A stretch of DNA of 17,563 nt. Origin: DATDRQ01 sp035291645. Lineage in GTDB: Bacteria > Chloroflexota > Anaerolineae > Anaerolineales > UBA4823. The DNA lies in assembly GCA_035291645.1 (NCBI GenBank), contig DATDRQ010000039.1, positions 1 to 17,563 of the forward strand. The letters are read 5' to 3'. Under the pieces are notes generated by a model that ran no database searches, was not told the DNA's origin, and saw only the letters and a program-made list of their open reading frames with translations. Every line of letters starts with the position of its first letter. Position 1 is the first letter of the stretch. Positions 7,457 through 15,491 of the stretch are shown piece by piece. A program made the translations under genes and the position numbers.

Positions 7457-8935
7457 TTACGGCGCAAACGGTCCGATCGACATATCCCCTGACCCCAGAT
7501 TGAACGGTTTGCCGTCGAGTATGAATGGTACCGGGCCTAAAACGTCCTTACCTGTCCGATCGAAAATGTGGAGTACGTCACCTTTTGGCAATGAATTTTC
7601 TCCGGAGGCTGCAACAAGATCCCCAGCGCCATTCTTTCGTACGGCCATACCTCGGAATGAATGGACGTGATTATCTGTCGAACCAGTGGTGATTAAGACC
7701 GCCTTGAGAACGCCGTTCTCGGGCGTCAGCGGAACCTGGTAGAGCCCGACGGGCGCTCCGGTCTTTCCGCGCAGCGTCCACAGGTACAGTTTGCCGTCAG
7801 AGGTGAAAACAATATCGCCGCCCTGGATGTCTACGGTCGCTCCTGTCGCCCCGTTCGTGATCAGACCGATCAGAGTCGCTACTGCTGTCCCCGTATTAAG
7901 CCGGTAGAGGTTTTCAGTCGACACGCCAGTAATGTACATCGTCCCCTCCGGTGAAAAAGCTGCCTGATCGATCTTGTCCAGAACGACGCCTTTGGCTTTG
8001 ATATCACCAATGACTGTTACCTGGCTGGTGGCGAGGTCATAAAAAGACAGTGTTGGGCCGCTCACCATGTAAAGCCGGGCTCCATTGATTGTACTGGCCA
8101 GGGTATCTACCTGCTCTTGATTCACTTCCCCACCTGGCAACAGGGTCATGATCGCTTGTTGCTTTTGTTCATCGATAGTGACCCGGTAAAGAAATGATCT
8201 TCCGTCACCTCGTTCTCCTTCATCGGACAGGTATAATATTTCCCCCGCATGAATCTTGATATTGTCTACCGCCCCGGAGCCGTTCAGCTTGATGCGCATG
8301 AAATCGACGCCGGACATTCCCACCTGGATGGTAGCAGTGCCGTTATTGCCAGTGTGCGGGATGTCCACCGTTCCGAGCAACGTGCCGTTAATCCCCCCGG
8401 AGTAAAGGTCGATTTCAGAGTTGCCCTGGTTCTGGCTCTCCTCGAAATCCATCCCGGTCAGGCTCTCCACCGTAACGGTGCCATTCCCCCAGGAGGAGAA
8501 ATCAAACTCCAGCGTTGCGCTCGGGTTGTTGGCGTCATCCGGATCTGCCGAGTCGAGATCTTCGCTGACGATCAGCACCTTCCCCAGTTCCGGTTTGAAG
8601 AGATCTTTGTCACTTCCGGTGCAGCTGGTTGGTGCGTTTTGTGGAGGGCAGGTCGCGTCGAAGATCATGGCCGCGTTGGTAGTCTTTCCGGTCAAGTTGC
8701 TGTAACCGAACACCTTCACGACACCATCCACCACATCGCCGGTCATCCCTTTGCCTGCCGATACTGAATCGACGATCGAACCGGCAGCCAGGCCTTCGAA
8801 ATTGATTATCGTGACTCGCTCGGCGCTCACCTGCGAACTGTCGCTCGCCGCGGCGACACCTGTGAGCATAGCCAGACCGACGAGTATGGTCAGGCATATC
8901 CACAAGACCCTGCCTTTCTTTTCCTGTATGTTCAT
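7457..8935 (-). CDS. Secreted two-domain protein, beta-propeller-like C-terminus
   Basis: The ATG at 8935 is preceded by AGGAGA at 6-nt spacing and opens a signal peptide (MNIQEKKGR, hydrophobic core, VAAA-S near residue 30), so the open frame further upstream is not used. Residues about 40-230 form a beta-rich domain beginning INFEGLAAGSIVDSVS. It contains IFDATCPP, IVSEDLDSADPDDANNPS and a closing VDNIKI, a pattern seen in exported 'choice of anchor'-like domains. Residues about 230-492 contain repeated propeller-like strands (LYRVTI, LYMVSG, MYITGVSTENLYRLN, LYLWTL, LYQVPL). No catalytic residues were recognised. It has no sorting signal at the C-terminus and ends IGPFAP. Function is unknown; an extracellular binding or surface protein is plausible. 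GC is lower (about 45-57% in sampled lines) than in the flanking metabolic genes. Confidence 0.75.
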   Translation of the reverse strand: MNIQEKKGRVLWICLTILVGLAMLTGVAAASDSSQVSAERVTIINFEGLAAGSIVDSVSAGKGMTGDVVDGVVKVFGYSNLTGKTTNAAMIFDATCPPQNAPTSCTGSDKDLFKPELGKVLIVSEDLDSADPDDANNPSATLEFDFSSWGNGTVTVESLTGMDFEESQNQGNSEIDLYSGGINGTLLGTVDIPHTGNNGTATIQVGMSGVDFMRIKLNGSGAVDNIKIHAGEILYLSDEGERGDGRSFLYRVTIDEQKQQAIMTLLPGGEVNQEQVDTLASTINGARLYMVSGPTLSFYDLATSQVTVIGDIKAKGVVLDKIDQAAFSPEGTMYITGVSTENLYRLNTGTAVATLIGLITNGATGATVDIQGGDIVFTSDGKLYLWTLRGKTGAPVGLYQVPLTPENGVLKAVLITTGSTDNHVHSFRGMAVRKNGAGDLVAASGENSLPKGDVLHIFDRTGKDVLGPVPFILDGKPFNLGSGDMSIGPFAP

Positions 8936-9036
8936 CGTAATTCTCCTCTTTGGTGTATTGGTTCTATCCAAGGCTCCCGCCCAGGTCTTTCGTTTGGATC
9001 GGGTTGTTTGCATCCCTCCAGCCCGGCAAATAATAA

Positions 9037-9064
9037 AAACCGACCTAGATTATCAGGTCGGTTT
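9037..9064 (-). terminator. Intrinsic terminator of the membrane-protein gene
   Basis: A perfect 10-bp stem (AAACCGACCT with AGGTCGGTTT) and an 8-nt loop are followed on the minus strand by TTATTATTTG. It lies about 100 nt after the stop of the membrane protein gene and about 100 nt before the ATG of the next minus-strand gene, which separates the two transcripts. The rest of this 231-bp gap shows no gene or clear promoter. Confidence 0.8.
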
Positions 9065-9166
9065 CACTACTCGCTCCCCGGTCGCCAAGTGACCACATGC
9101 AGCGGCCGGCTCATCGCTCCCCAATCCGAGACAATCTTATCATAAATTTGGACTAAATAAGACCTT

Positions 9167-10450
9167 TTATCCTGCTCTCCACAAATTTTCTTGCCGCACC
9201 AGCCGGACAAGTACCGCCGGTAGCAACAGCCAGGGTAACAGGTAAGGCCCAATCGCGAACAGGCTTTCGAATCCTTCGCTCTCCCAAGGCCGCATAGCCG
9301 GGATTAAGAAGGCGCCCGCTCCGAGCAGCACCAGATAAATGAGCAAGAGTCTCACCACGCGCACAAATGGCAGGATTTGGGCGCGCTGGACTGGATCCCC
9401 AGTCGAGCGGTATCGCTGGCCCAGCGCCAGGGCGCCACATGCCAGCCCGATAGCGCCCACCAGCGGTTCCAGATCGGCAACTGTTTCATTGCCGGATAGC
9501 CCGACAAATATAACCAGCAACAGTCCGCCCAGCCCGATCGCCAGCGGGCGAGTCCAGCCGGGGGTGAACCGGCCATCCGGGAACCAGAAAAGCAGGAGCA
9601 GCAAACTCATCAATCCCGCGCTGCGTAACAAACCTGGAAGCCAGCGAACGATAAACATCGAATTCATCCCAGGCCGGAAGATCTCCCCATCGTTAAAGAA
9701 CGCCGCAGAGAAAGCCAGCAAGGAGACTGCCGCGAACTGCGCCATCCAGGTGCGGGTTCCAGACCAGAGAAGCGCGCTTGCCATCCCGCAGTATGCCAGG
9801 AAGAAGCCGGCAATCAGGAGAGCGTGGATGCTCCGTGCAGTCGCAAAGGAAAGCCCGAGAGCCTTGTAAGCCCAGACGAACAGGCTGGGAAATATCAGCT
9901 GCGGGTCCGCCAGTGAAAGACCGCCGATCAGGGTAACCGTCAGGAGTGCTCCATACAAGGCCAGCCAGCCGATCCCAATCCGGTTGCTTTCCCGCTCCGC
10001 CATGCGGGCCTCCAGCCTTGTCACCAGGACAGCGAGGACGGCCCCATAGGCCAGGGGCAGCGGTCCAAAAAGCAATATTCCCATCCAGGGTGAGACCAGC
10101 GCGAGTTCCCCCTCCTGCATCAACCAGAAGGGCAGGACGACGAAGACCAGGAACAAGGTAGCCCCGAAGACCAGCCCATTCAAGGCTCCGCTACCCGGCA
10201 GGTAGCGACGGATGCCGGAATACACCAGTCCAAAGATCAACCCGAGGATAGCGCCGGTGAAAACGATCATCAGGGTCCCGCCCAGGCTGAAGCCGGGCTG
10301 TGCGCCGGATAGGATTGCCACGAACCGCATCGAAATCCGGGCGCCTAACCCCCCGACGACCCCACCGATGAAGGCCCCCGCCGCCATCCCAGCCGCGACC
10401 CGGTTCAGGTCCACACCACCCCCTTGTCGCACTCTACTCATCACGCTCAT
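9167..10450 (-). CDS. Polytopic membrane protein, sensor-like second half without a kinase
   Basis: This 427-residue protein starts at the ATG at 10450, which has a GGAGGG site 6 nt upstream. Hydrophobicity suggests about 5 membrane segments in the first 190 residues (Gly-rich MAAGAFIGGVVGG, IVFTGAILGLIFG, LVFVVLPFWL and so on) and about 6 more to the end. The second half contains LLLLFWFPDGRFTPGW and a charged cytosolic loop, RYRSTGDPVQRAQI. From memory, this combination is common in the membrane part of histidine kinases and related sensors of Actinobacteria and Chloroflexota, where the RxR...RxQ loop precedes further helices and then the kinase. Here the chain ends with VRQENLWRAG and no kinase, HAMP or output domain follows. 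A stand-alone sensor, a transporter or an unrelated membrane protein are all possible. Confidence 0.6.
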   Translation of the reverse strand: MSVMSRVRQGGGVDLNRVAAGMAAGAFIGGVVGGLGARISMRFVAILSGAQPGFSLGGTLMIVFTGAILGLIFGLVYSGIRRYLPGSGALNGLVFGATLFLVFVVLPFWLMQEGELALVSPWMGILLFGPLPLAYGAVLAVLVTRLEARMAERESNRIGIGWLALYGALLTVTLIGGLSLADPQLIFPSLFVWAYKALGLSFATARSIHALLIAGFFLAYCGMASALLWSGTRTWMAQFAAVSLLAFSAAFFNDGEIFRPGMNSMFIVRWLPGLLRSAGLMSLLLLLFWFPDGRFTPGWTRPLAIGLGGLLLVIFVGLSGNETVADLEPLVGAIGLACGALALGQRYRSTGDPVQRAQILPFVRVVRLLLIYLVLLGAGAFLIPAMRPWESEGFESLFAIGPYLLPWLLLPAVLVRLVRQENLWRAG

Positions 10451-10549
10451 CCCCAACCCTCCCTTTCCGCAACCCTTGCGTCTCTACCAGGCATCAGGTG
10501 CAGTTCATTCTCAATCAATCCTCATTCTAGTCTGGCACCGTCCCGAGAT

Positions 10550-10569
10550 CGTTACGGACAGCGTTACGG
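10550..10569. repeat. Short direct repeat CGTTACGG, 12-bp period
   Basis: CGTTACGG occurs at 10550-10557 and 10562-10569, one helical turn apart, about 100-120 bp upstream of the membrane-protein start. It could be an operator for a dimeric regulator, or chance. No clear -35/-10 pair was found near it. Confidence 0.25.
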
Positions 10570-10596
10570 GATGCCTGTTCTTCTTAGGTTAAATAA

Positions 10597-10631
10597 AAAT
10601 CCTCCTTCCCCAACGCCGGAAAGGAGGATTT
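10597..10631 (-). terminator. Intrinsic terminator of the aminotransferase gene
   Basis: A perfect 11-bp stem (AAATCCTCCTT with AAGGAGGATTT) encloses a 13-nt loop and is followed on the minus strand by further T residues (TTATTTAACC). It lies about 20 nt beyond the aminotransferase stop. Confidence 0.75.
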
Positions 10632-10649
10632 GGCTGGCTGTTTTTTTTT

Positions 10650-11936
10650 CTAAATTTGGTTTACCTGGCTGCCTGCCTTCGCCTTGGAACCATTTCCTTT
10701 GACTGTGTGGCTCTCCTTAACCATTTTCCCGATCAACCTGCCCAGCCGGTAGATGCCTTCCTCGATCTTTTCCGGGGAGGCGTTCGAGAAATTGATCCGC
10801 ATGGTGTTCTTACCGTCCCCGGCAGGGTGAAAAGCTTCTCCGGGGACGAAGGCAACTTTCTCCTCGTCGACGGCGGCCTCCAACACCTCGGCCGCGTCCA
10901 TGTAGTCTGGCAGGATGCCCCACAGGAAAAGCCCGCCCTGCGGGTGGGTCCAGTCCACTTCCGGCGGGAAGTAGCGGTCCATAGCTGCCAGCATGACATT
11001 GCGGCGGTGCCCGTACACCTCCCGGATCACCGGGACGTGCCGGTCGATGAAACCGCCGTGCGAGACTTCATAGGCGATCATCTGTGTAAATGTGGAAGTG
11101 TGCAGGTCTGCCGCCTGCTTGGCGACCACCAGTTTGCGGATCACTTCCGGAGGGGCGATCACCCAGCCCAGGCGCAATCCCGGCGCCAGGATCTTGGAGA
11201 AAGTACTCAGGTAGATCACGTTGCCCCGGTAGACGTGCTGGCAGTCATCTCGGGATTGGCTGTCCAGCACCACAACCGAAGGCAGGTGCTCACCTTCATA
11301 ACGCAATTGCCCGTACGGGTCGTCCTCGATGATCGGCACGCCGTAACGGTCGGCCTGCTCGATCAGCTTGAACCGCCGCTCCAGGGAGAGGGTCACCCCG
11401 GATGGGTTCTGAAAGTTGGGCAGGACGTAGATAAACTTCGGCCCGGCGCGCAGGGCATCCTCCAGGGCGTCCGTATCCATCCCGTTTTCGTCCATCGGAA
11501 CGCTGATGTACTCCGCCCCGTACAGGTTCCAGGCTTGCAACGCTCCCAGGTAGGTGGGGGATTCGACCAGGATGTTGTCGCCAGGATTGATCAGAACTTT
11601 CCCCAGCAAATCGAGCGCCTGTTGAGAACTGGCCGTGATCATCACATTTTCCGGGGTGATCTCGATCCCGTAGCGCAGGGTGTGGCGGACGATCATCTCC
11701 CGCAGGGGACGGAAACCTTCTGTCGTACTGTACTGTAAAGCCTGCGCTCCCTGCTCGCGCAGGACTTTATCGCATGCAATCCTGAACTCTTCTACCGGAA
11801 AGACGTCCGGAGCTGGTAGCCCCCCGGCGAACGAGATGATGTCCGGTTTTTCGGTATATTTGAGCAATTCGCGGATCGCCGAACTGGCCATCCGTTGGGT
11901 CCGCTGTGCATAGCGATGATCCCACGGTGTCTGCAT
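10650..11936 (-). CDS. PLP-dependent aminotransferase, class I/II (LysN / 2-aminoadipate transaminase-like)
   Basis: The 428-residue enzyme shows the fold-type I set: ISFAGGLPAPDVFP (34-47), QYSTTEGFRPLRE (68-80), the NFQNPSG Asn loop (about 174-180), EDDPYG with the PLP-ring Asp and Tyr (204-209), the internal aldimine Lys near 248 in STFSKILAPGLRLGW, and the substrate-carboxylate Arg region MRINFS near the end. This set is typical of LysN-type and KAT-II-like transaminases that act on 2-aminoadipate, aromatic or branched-chain amino acids. No N-terminal DNA-binding domain is present, so it is not a MocR regulator. The ATG at 11936 has AAGGAGA 7 nt upstream. The hydrophilic Lys/Gly/Ser-rich C-terminal tail of about 20 residues is unusual. 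It appears to be monocistronic. The substrate is not decided by sequence alone. Confidence 0.85.
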   Translation of the reverse strand: MQTPWDHRYAQRTQRMASSAIRELLKYTEKPDIISFAGGLPAPDVFPVEEFRIACDKVLREQGAQALQYSTTEGFRPLREMIVRHTLRYGIEITPENVMITASSQQALDLLGKVLINPGDNILVESPTYLGALQAWNLYGAEYISVPMDENGMDTDALEDALRAGPKFIYVLPNFQNPSGVTLSLERRFKLIEQADRYGVPIIEDDPYGQLRYEGEHLPSVVVLDSQSRDDCQHVYRGNVIYLSTFSKILAPGLRLGWVIAPPEVIRKLVVAKQAADLHTSTFTQMIAYEVSHGGFIDRHVPVIREVYGHRRNVMLAAMDRYFPPEVDWTHPQGGLFLWGILPDYMDAAEVLEAAVDEEKVAFVPGEAFHPAGDGKNTMRINFSNASPEKIEEGIYRLGRLIGKMVKESHTVKGNGSKAKAGSQVNQI

Positions 11937-12054
11937 AGGTGTATCTCCTTGGTTTCTCCATACCGTCAATTAACCGATTTTCGATCGACGCTGCTCCAAT
12001 GAATTTACTCTGCAAAGTCCATCAGCGTTCAATTCCCATCCACTAGAGACGAGT

Positions 12055-12079
12055 TGGGCAGCAGGTAGACTGCTGCCCA
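12055..12079 (-). terminator. Stem-loop downstream of the SHMT-GcvT gene
   Basis: A perfect 10-bp GC-rich stem (TGGGCAGCAG with CTGCTGCCCA) and a 5-nt loop lie 12 nt beyond the stop of the fusion gene. No T tract follows on either strand, so it may stabilise or process the 3' end rather than terminate by the intrinsic route. Confidence 0.45.
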
Positions 12080-12090
12080 GGGATTACCGT

Positions 12091-15000
12091 TTACTTGGGG
12101 AACCGGCTGACAATCGTCGCCGGGCCGGGTAAGGTGACCCGGTCGCCGGGCAGCAATTCAACCGGAGTCTTCCCGACCGATTTGGGCGCGCCCTGGTAGA
12201 TCAGGATCGGGGTTCCCTGCTCGGCGCTCTTCAAATCCACGTAAGCCTGCCCGGTGAGGAAGCCTTCGCTGTCGACGGCGCAGCTGGTCACCCAGCCGAT
12301 CACCCGCCCACGCCGGTCGACCACCGGGTCTCCGTTGTGCGCCATGCGCACGCCCTTCTCGTTGAAGCGGAAGCGGGCTACCACCCCCTTGCGGGCCTGC
12401 TCGCGCTCCAGGAAAGTCTTCCGCCCGATGAACCAGGGCTTGTAGGTCTTCACATAGCTGCCGAAGCCGCCTTCGCCTACGCCCAGGTCTGGCTCGCCTC
12501 CCTGTCCCGATCCGGCGCCCATCTCGTGCTCGTACAGGGGCAGGCCGGCCTCGGTGCGCAGCGAATCGCGCGCCCCCAGCCCGCAGGGTTTTAACCCGAA
12601 CGGCTCGCCAGCCAGCAGCAGGGCCTCGCACAGCGCCTCCGCCCGGTCCGGATGGACGAACAGCTCGAAGGCCATCTTCTCCCCGGTGTAACCGGTGCGG
12701 GAGACCACCAGGTCGAAACCACCTAGGACCGCCTCGCATAACTGGGTGCGCTTGAGCGCCATCACGCGCCCCCGGGTGGTGGGGTCGCTGCCCAGCGCCA
12801 GCAGGATATCTCGCGAACGGGGTCCTTGCAGGGCGATATCCACGCGCATGTCCTGCCCTTCTTTGGGGTTGCGCAGGTTGCGCAAGATGACGTTCTTGCC
12901 GTAAGCCCGCGACCAGGGGCGCTCCCGGTCCACCAGCACCGTGCCTGCCCTGACGGCGTTCAGCCAGGCCCAATCTTTGTCGTCGTTGGAGGCGTTCACT
13001 ACCACCAGGAACTTCTCGGGCCCGCGCCGGTATACCAGCAAGTCGTCGATCACTGCGGCCTCAGGGGTAAGGAAATGGGTGTACAGCGATTCGCCCACCG
13101 CCAGCCCGCCGACGTCATTGCCGACCACGCTGTCCAGGAAGACGGCGGCATCCGGCCCTTCGGCCTGGTACACGCCCATGTGCGCCACGTCGAACAGCCC
13201 GGCTGCCTGGCGGACAGCGGTGTGCTCCTCGACGACGGAGGAGTACCACACCGGCATCTCCCATCCGGCGAAGGGGATGATCTTTGCACCCAGCCGGCGG
13301 TGCAGCTCGTAGACCGGCGTACGGCGCAGGGGCGCCTCCTGGTCGGTCCAGGAGAAGGCTGGCAATGGCTCGAAGTCCTCCGGCATCTTCTGATCGGTAC
13401 TCCCAACGAAGTAGGGCTTGCGCCGGTCGACCGGATCGCCTGCTCCGGCGAATCGATCGGCCTGCGGCGATTCACTCACCCGGATCGGTCCGGGCAGCTT
13501 GCGCAGCAGATCCTCGTCGAAAGCCACATAACCGTCCGAGAGCGCCCGCAACCAGGTCACAACCTGCCCGGATCGCCAGCCGCCCGGCAGGGTCAGGCCA
13601 AATAAATAGGGGTTGACGCAGGTCAGGCTGCCGTCCACCTCGCCATTGGGGGTATAGATGCGGGTTGTCTGGCTCTCCCCCGGGGCAAGCGCGCCGGCGT
13701 CACTGCAGAGGGCGTAATTCAAAAATTCGCGGATTGCCTCCCCCGCCAGGTTGAATGTGATCGCCTCTTCCTGGCGTTCATCGTAATCATCCAGGAAATA
13801 AAAGTGAGGATAGCCGTGCTCTGCCGGTTTGTAGTCGATCCCGGCCTTCTCAGCCAGGGCGCGGGCGCGCAGCTTGGCGCCTTCCAGCACGCCGAAATCC
13901 ACCTTAGCGCGCTGCAGCTCCCCCTTACGACCTTCCAGCGCGTACGGGGTGGCCGCCTGGAGCACCTCGGCGATCAGGTCCGCCACCTGGACCATTTCCG
14001 CTTCTTTCAGGCCGCGCTGGGTTACCCACGGAGTGCCCAGGCGGATGCCGGAAGGATTGGCCGCCGATACGTCGCCCGGGATGGTGTTGCGGTTGACCAC
14101 GATCCCGCTCAGGTCCAGCAGCCGGGCGGCCATGTCGCCAGACAAGGTCGTCCCATCCGGTCCAGTAACCGAGCGGCAGTCCAGATTGGTCAGGTGGGTA
14201 TCCGTCCCGCCGAAGGGGATGCGGAAGCCGTGATCTTGCAGCCGGGCAGTCAGGGATATGCAATTCTTCACCACCTGTTGCTGCAACTGGCGGAACTGCT
14301 CCGACCGGTCCAGTTTGAAGGTCAGCGCCATGGCGCCGAAGACGTTAACGTGCGGGCCGCCCTGCTCGCCGGGGAAGACCGCCCGGTCGATCTTGCGCGC
14401 CAGGTCGGCGCGCGTGGTCAGGATGCACGCCCCACGCGGCCCGCACAACGACTTGTGCGTGGTGAAGGTGATCACGTCGGCGTAGCCGACCGGAGAGGGA
14501 TAGACGCCAGCCGCCACCAGCCCGGCGACGTGGGCGATGTCGGCGAACAGAAACGCCCCGACTGCGTCGGCGATGGCCCGGAACTTGATCCAGTCCACCG
14601 ACCACGGATAGGAGGAATAACCCGCGATGATGAAACGCGGCCGGTGCTGGCGGGCCAGCTCCTCCACCGCACCGTAATCGATCCGTTCCTTTTCCGGGTC
14701 GACGGTGTAGTGCACGGCGTTGTAATACTTGCCGGAGCGGTTGACCGGCGACCCATGGCTGAGGTGCCCGCCGTGCAGCAGGTTCATCCCCATCATCGTC
14801 TCGCCCGGGTTGATCAGCGCGTGATAGATGGCGTTGTTCGCCGGGGCGCCGGAAAGAGCCTGGACATTTACAAACAGGTTGTCTGCAGTAACGCCATTGG
14901 CGGCGAACAGCTCGGCGCAGCGCCGCCGGGCTAACGCCTCGACGATGTCGGCGTATTCCACGCCCTTGTAGTAGCGCGGGTCGGAGTAGCGCCGATAATT

Positions 15001-15246
15001 CGAAAGCCGCACGCCGTAATCCAGGATCTCCGCCTCGCTCATCCAGCGCGTGTCCTCATCCGGATAGCCCTCCGCATAGATATTCTGGAAAGAAGAAGAC
15101 AGCGCGGCGCGTACCGCCAGGGGGGCGGTGCTCTCGCTGGGGATCAGGATCAGCTTGCGGTACTGGCGCTCGGCCTCCAGATCGAGCAGCCCCTGCAGAT
15201 CGGGGTCCAGCTCGGCCAGATCACCGCGAAAAAGGTAATCGGTCAT
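12091..15246 (-). CDS. Fused serine hydroxymethyltransferase - aminomethyltransferase (GlyA-GcvT)
   Basis: A single 1051-residue frame has three parts. Residues about 1-435 are SHMT: NIYAEGYP (55-62), the aldimine region TFTTHKSLCGPRGA with K265, and IRLGTPWVTQRG (401-412). A segment of about 30 residues (62-90) is inserted where most SHMTs read EGYPxxRYYGG. Residues about 640-1051 are GcvT: GWEMPVWYSS (661-670), LFDVAHMG (684-691), the folate-site VIDDLLVY (733-740), NASNDDKDW, and SRTGYTGE. Between them, residues about 445-635 form a region I do not recognise as either family. SHMT interconverts serine and glycine with THF. GcvT transfers the aminomethyl carbon of glycine from H-protein to THF. 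Fusion puts two producers of methylene-THF in one chain. The ATG at 15246 has AGGAG 6 nt upstream. gcvH and gcvP are not in the window. Confidence 0.9.
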   Translation of the reverse strand: MTDYLFRGDLAELDPDLQGLLDLEAERQYRKLILIPSESTAPLAVRAALSSSFQNIYAEGYPDEDTRWMSEAEILDYGVRLSNYRRYSDPRYYKGVEYADIVEALARRRCAELFAANGVTADNLFVNVQALSGAPANNAIYHALINPGETMMGMNLLHGGHLSHGSPVNRSGKYYNAVHYTVDPEKERIDYGAVEELARQHRPRFIIAGYSSYPWSVDWIKFRAIADAVGAFLFADIAHVAGLVAAGVYPSPVGYADVITFTTHKSLCGPRGACILTTRADLARKIDRAVFPGEQGGPHVNVFGAMALTFKLDRSEQFRQLQQQVVKNCISLTARLQDHGFRIPFGGTDTHLTNLDCRSVTGPDGTTLSGDMAARLLDLSGIVVNRNTIPGDVSAANPSGIRLGTPWVTQRGLKEAEMVQVADLIAEVLQAATPYALEGRKGELQRAKVDFGVLEGAKLRARALAEKAGIDYKPAEHGYPHFYFLDDYDERQEEAITFNLAGEAIREFLNYALCSDAGALAPGESQTTRIYTPNGEVDGSLTCVNPYLFGLTLPGGWRSGQVVTWLRALSDGYVAFDEDLLRKLPGPIRVSESPQADRFAGAGDPVDRRKPYFVGSTDQKMPEDFEPLPAFSWTDQEAPLRRTPVYELHRRLGAKIIPFAGWEMPVWYSSVVEEHTAVRQAAGLFDVAHMGVYQAEGPDAAVFLDSVVGNDVGGLAVGESLYTHFLTPEAAVIDDLLVYRRGPEKFLVVVNASNDDKDWAWLNAVRAGTVLVDRERPWSRAYGKNVILRNLRNPKEGQDMRVDIALQGPRSRDILLALGSDPTTRGRVMALKRTQLCEAVLGGFDLVVSRTGYTGEKMAFELFVHPDRAEALCEALLLAGEPFGLKPCGLGARDSLRTEAGLPLYEHEMGAGSGQGGEPDLGVGEGGFGSYVKTYKPWFIGRKTFLEREQARKGVVARFRFNEKGVRMAHNGDPVVDRRGRVIGWVTSCAVDSEGFLTGQAYVDLKSAEQGTPILIYQGAPKSVGKTPVELLPGDRVTLPGPATIVSRFPK

Positions 15247-15482
15247 GAATGACTCCTGACTGAGATTGGTATTAGGCTGTGCCAGGTCTCTGGAGGGTGT
15301 CCAAAGATTCGGAGACCTGCATGCATGAAATGAAAAATAATAGCCGGCTCGAGGTTGTTATTCTCGAGCCGCGCTGTATGGTCCATCCCAAGCTGCAATT
15401 TTCCACCCCTGTGATCAGAACTCAACTTGATCAACCGGCCAATAAATCGACCCACCAGGAAACCTGTCTGGGCGCCAACCAT
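15243..15482 (-). CDS. Possible 79-codon leader ORF overlapping the SHMT-GcvT start
   Basis: The frame starts at the ATG at 15482 (MVGAQTGFLVGRFIGRL...), just after the predicted transcription start. It carries seven Gly codons in its first 32 codons, runs through both hairpins of the leader, and ends in TGA overlapping the ATG of the fusion gene (ATGA). The start has only a close purine-rich stretch as RBS. It may be a regulatory leader peptide with translational coupling, or simply a chance open frame. No homology was recognised. Confidence 0.25.
   Translation of the reverse strand: MVGAQTGFLVGRFIGRLIKLSSDHRGGKLQLGMDHTARLENNNLEPAIIFHFMHAGLRIFGHPPETWHSLIPISVRSHS
15283..15319 (-). promoter_or_regulatory. 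Second leader hairpin before SHMT-GcvT
   Basis: Arms CAGGTCTC and GAGACCTG form an 8-bp stem with a 21-nt loop, located between the terminator-like hairpin and the ribosome binding site of the fusion gene. It may be part of a leader control structure. Confidence 0.35.
15345..15371 (-). terminator. Terminator-like hairpin inside the SHMT-GcvT leader
   Basis: A perfect 9-bp stem (CGGCTCGAG with CTCGAGCCG) and a 9-nt loop are followed on the minus strand by CTATTATTTTTCATTT. It sits about 110 nt after the predicted transcription start and about 100 nt before the fusion ATG, the position expected of an attenuator. Alternatively it ends read-through from the PPK2-like gene. Confidence 0.6.
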
Positions 15483-15491
15483 TCCGCCCTC

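Noticed and set aside
8936..9013. N-terminal extension of the exported propeller protein to 9013
   Set aside because: The ATG at 8935 has a strong RBS and begins a proper signal peptide; the extension would bury the signal sequence.
10640..10650. Run of T residues just after the aminotransferase stop as a plus-strand terminator
   Set aside because: The hairpin at 10597-10631 could serve the plus strand, but no plus-strand gene ends nearby; the run is more likely incidental.
10656..11738. 360-codon plus-strand frame antisense to the aminotransferase
   Set aside because: The minus-strand aminotransferase carries all catalytic motifs, RBS and terminator; the antisense frame has no family features.
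13804..14934. Long open frame on the plus strand antisense to SHMT-GcvT, with similar frames at 12826-13605 and antisense to the kinase and peptidase genes
   Set aside because: They lie wholly opposite well-supported genes, have no recognisable motifs or RBS, and are expected in high-GC DNA with few stop codons.
15247..15490. Glycine or tetrahydrofolate riboswitch, or T-box, in the SHMT-GcvT leader
   Set aside because: None of the conserved core sequences that I know for these elements was found; only generic hairpins are present.
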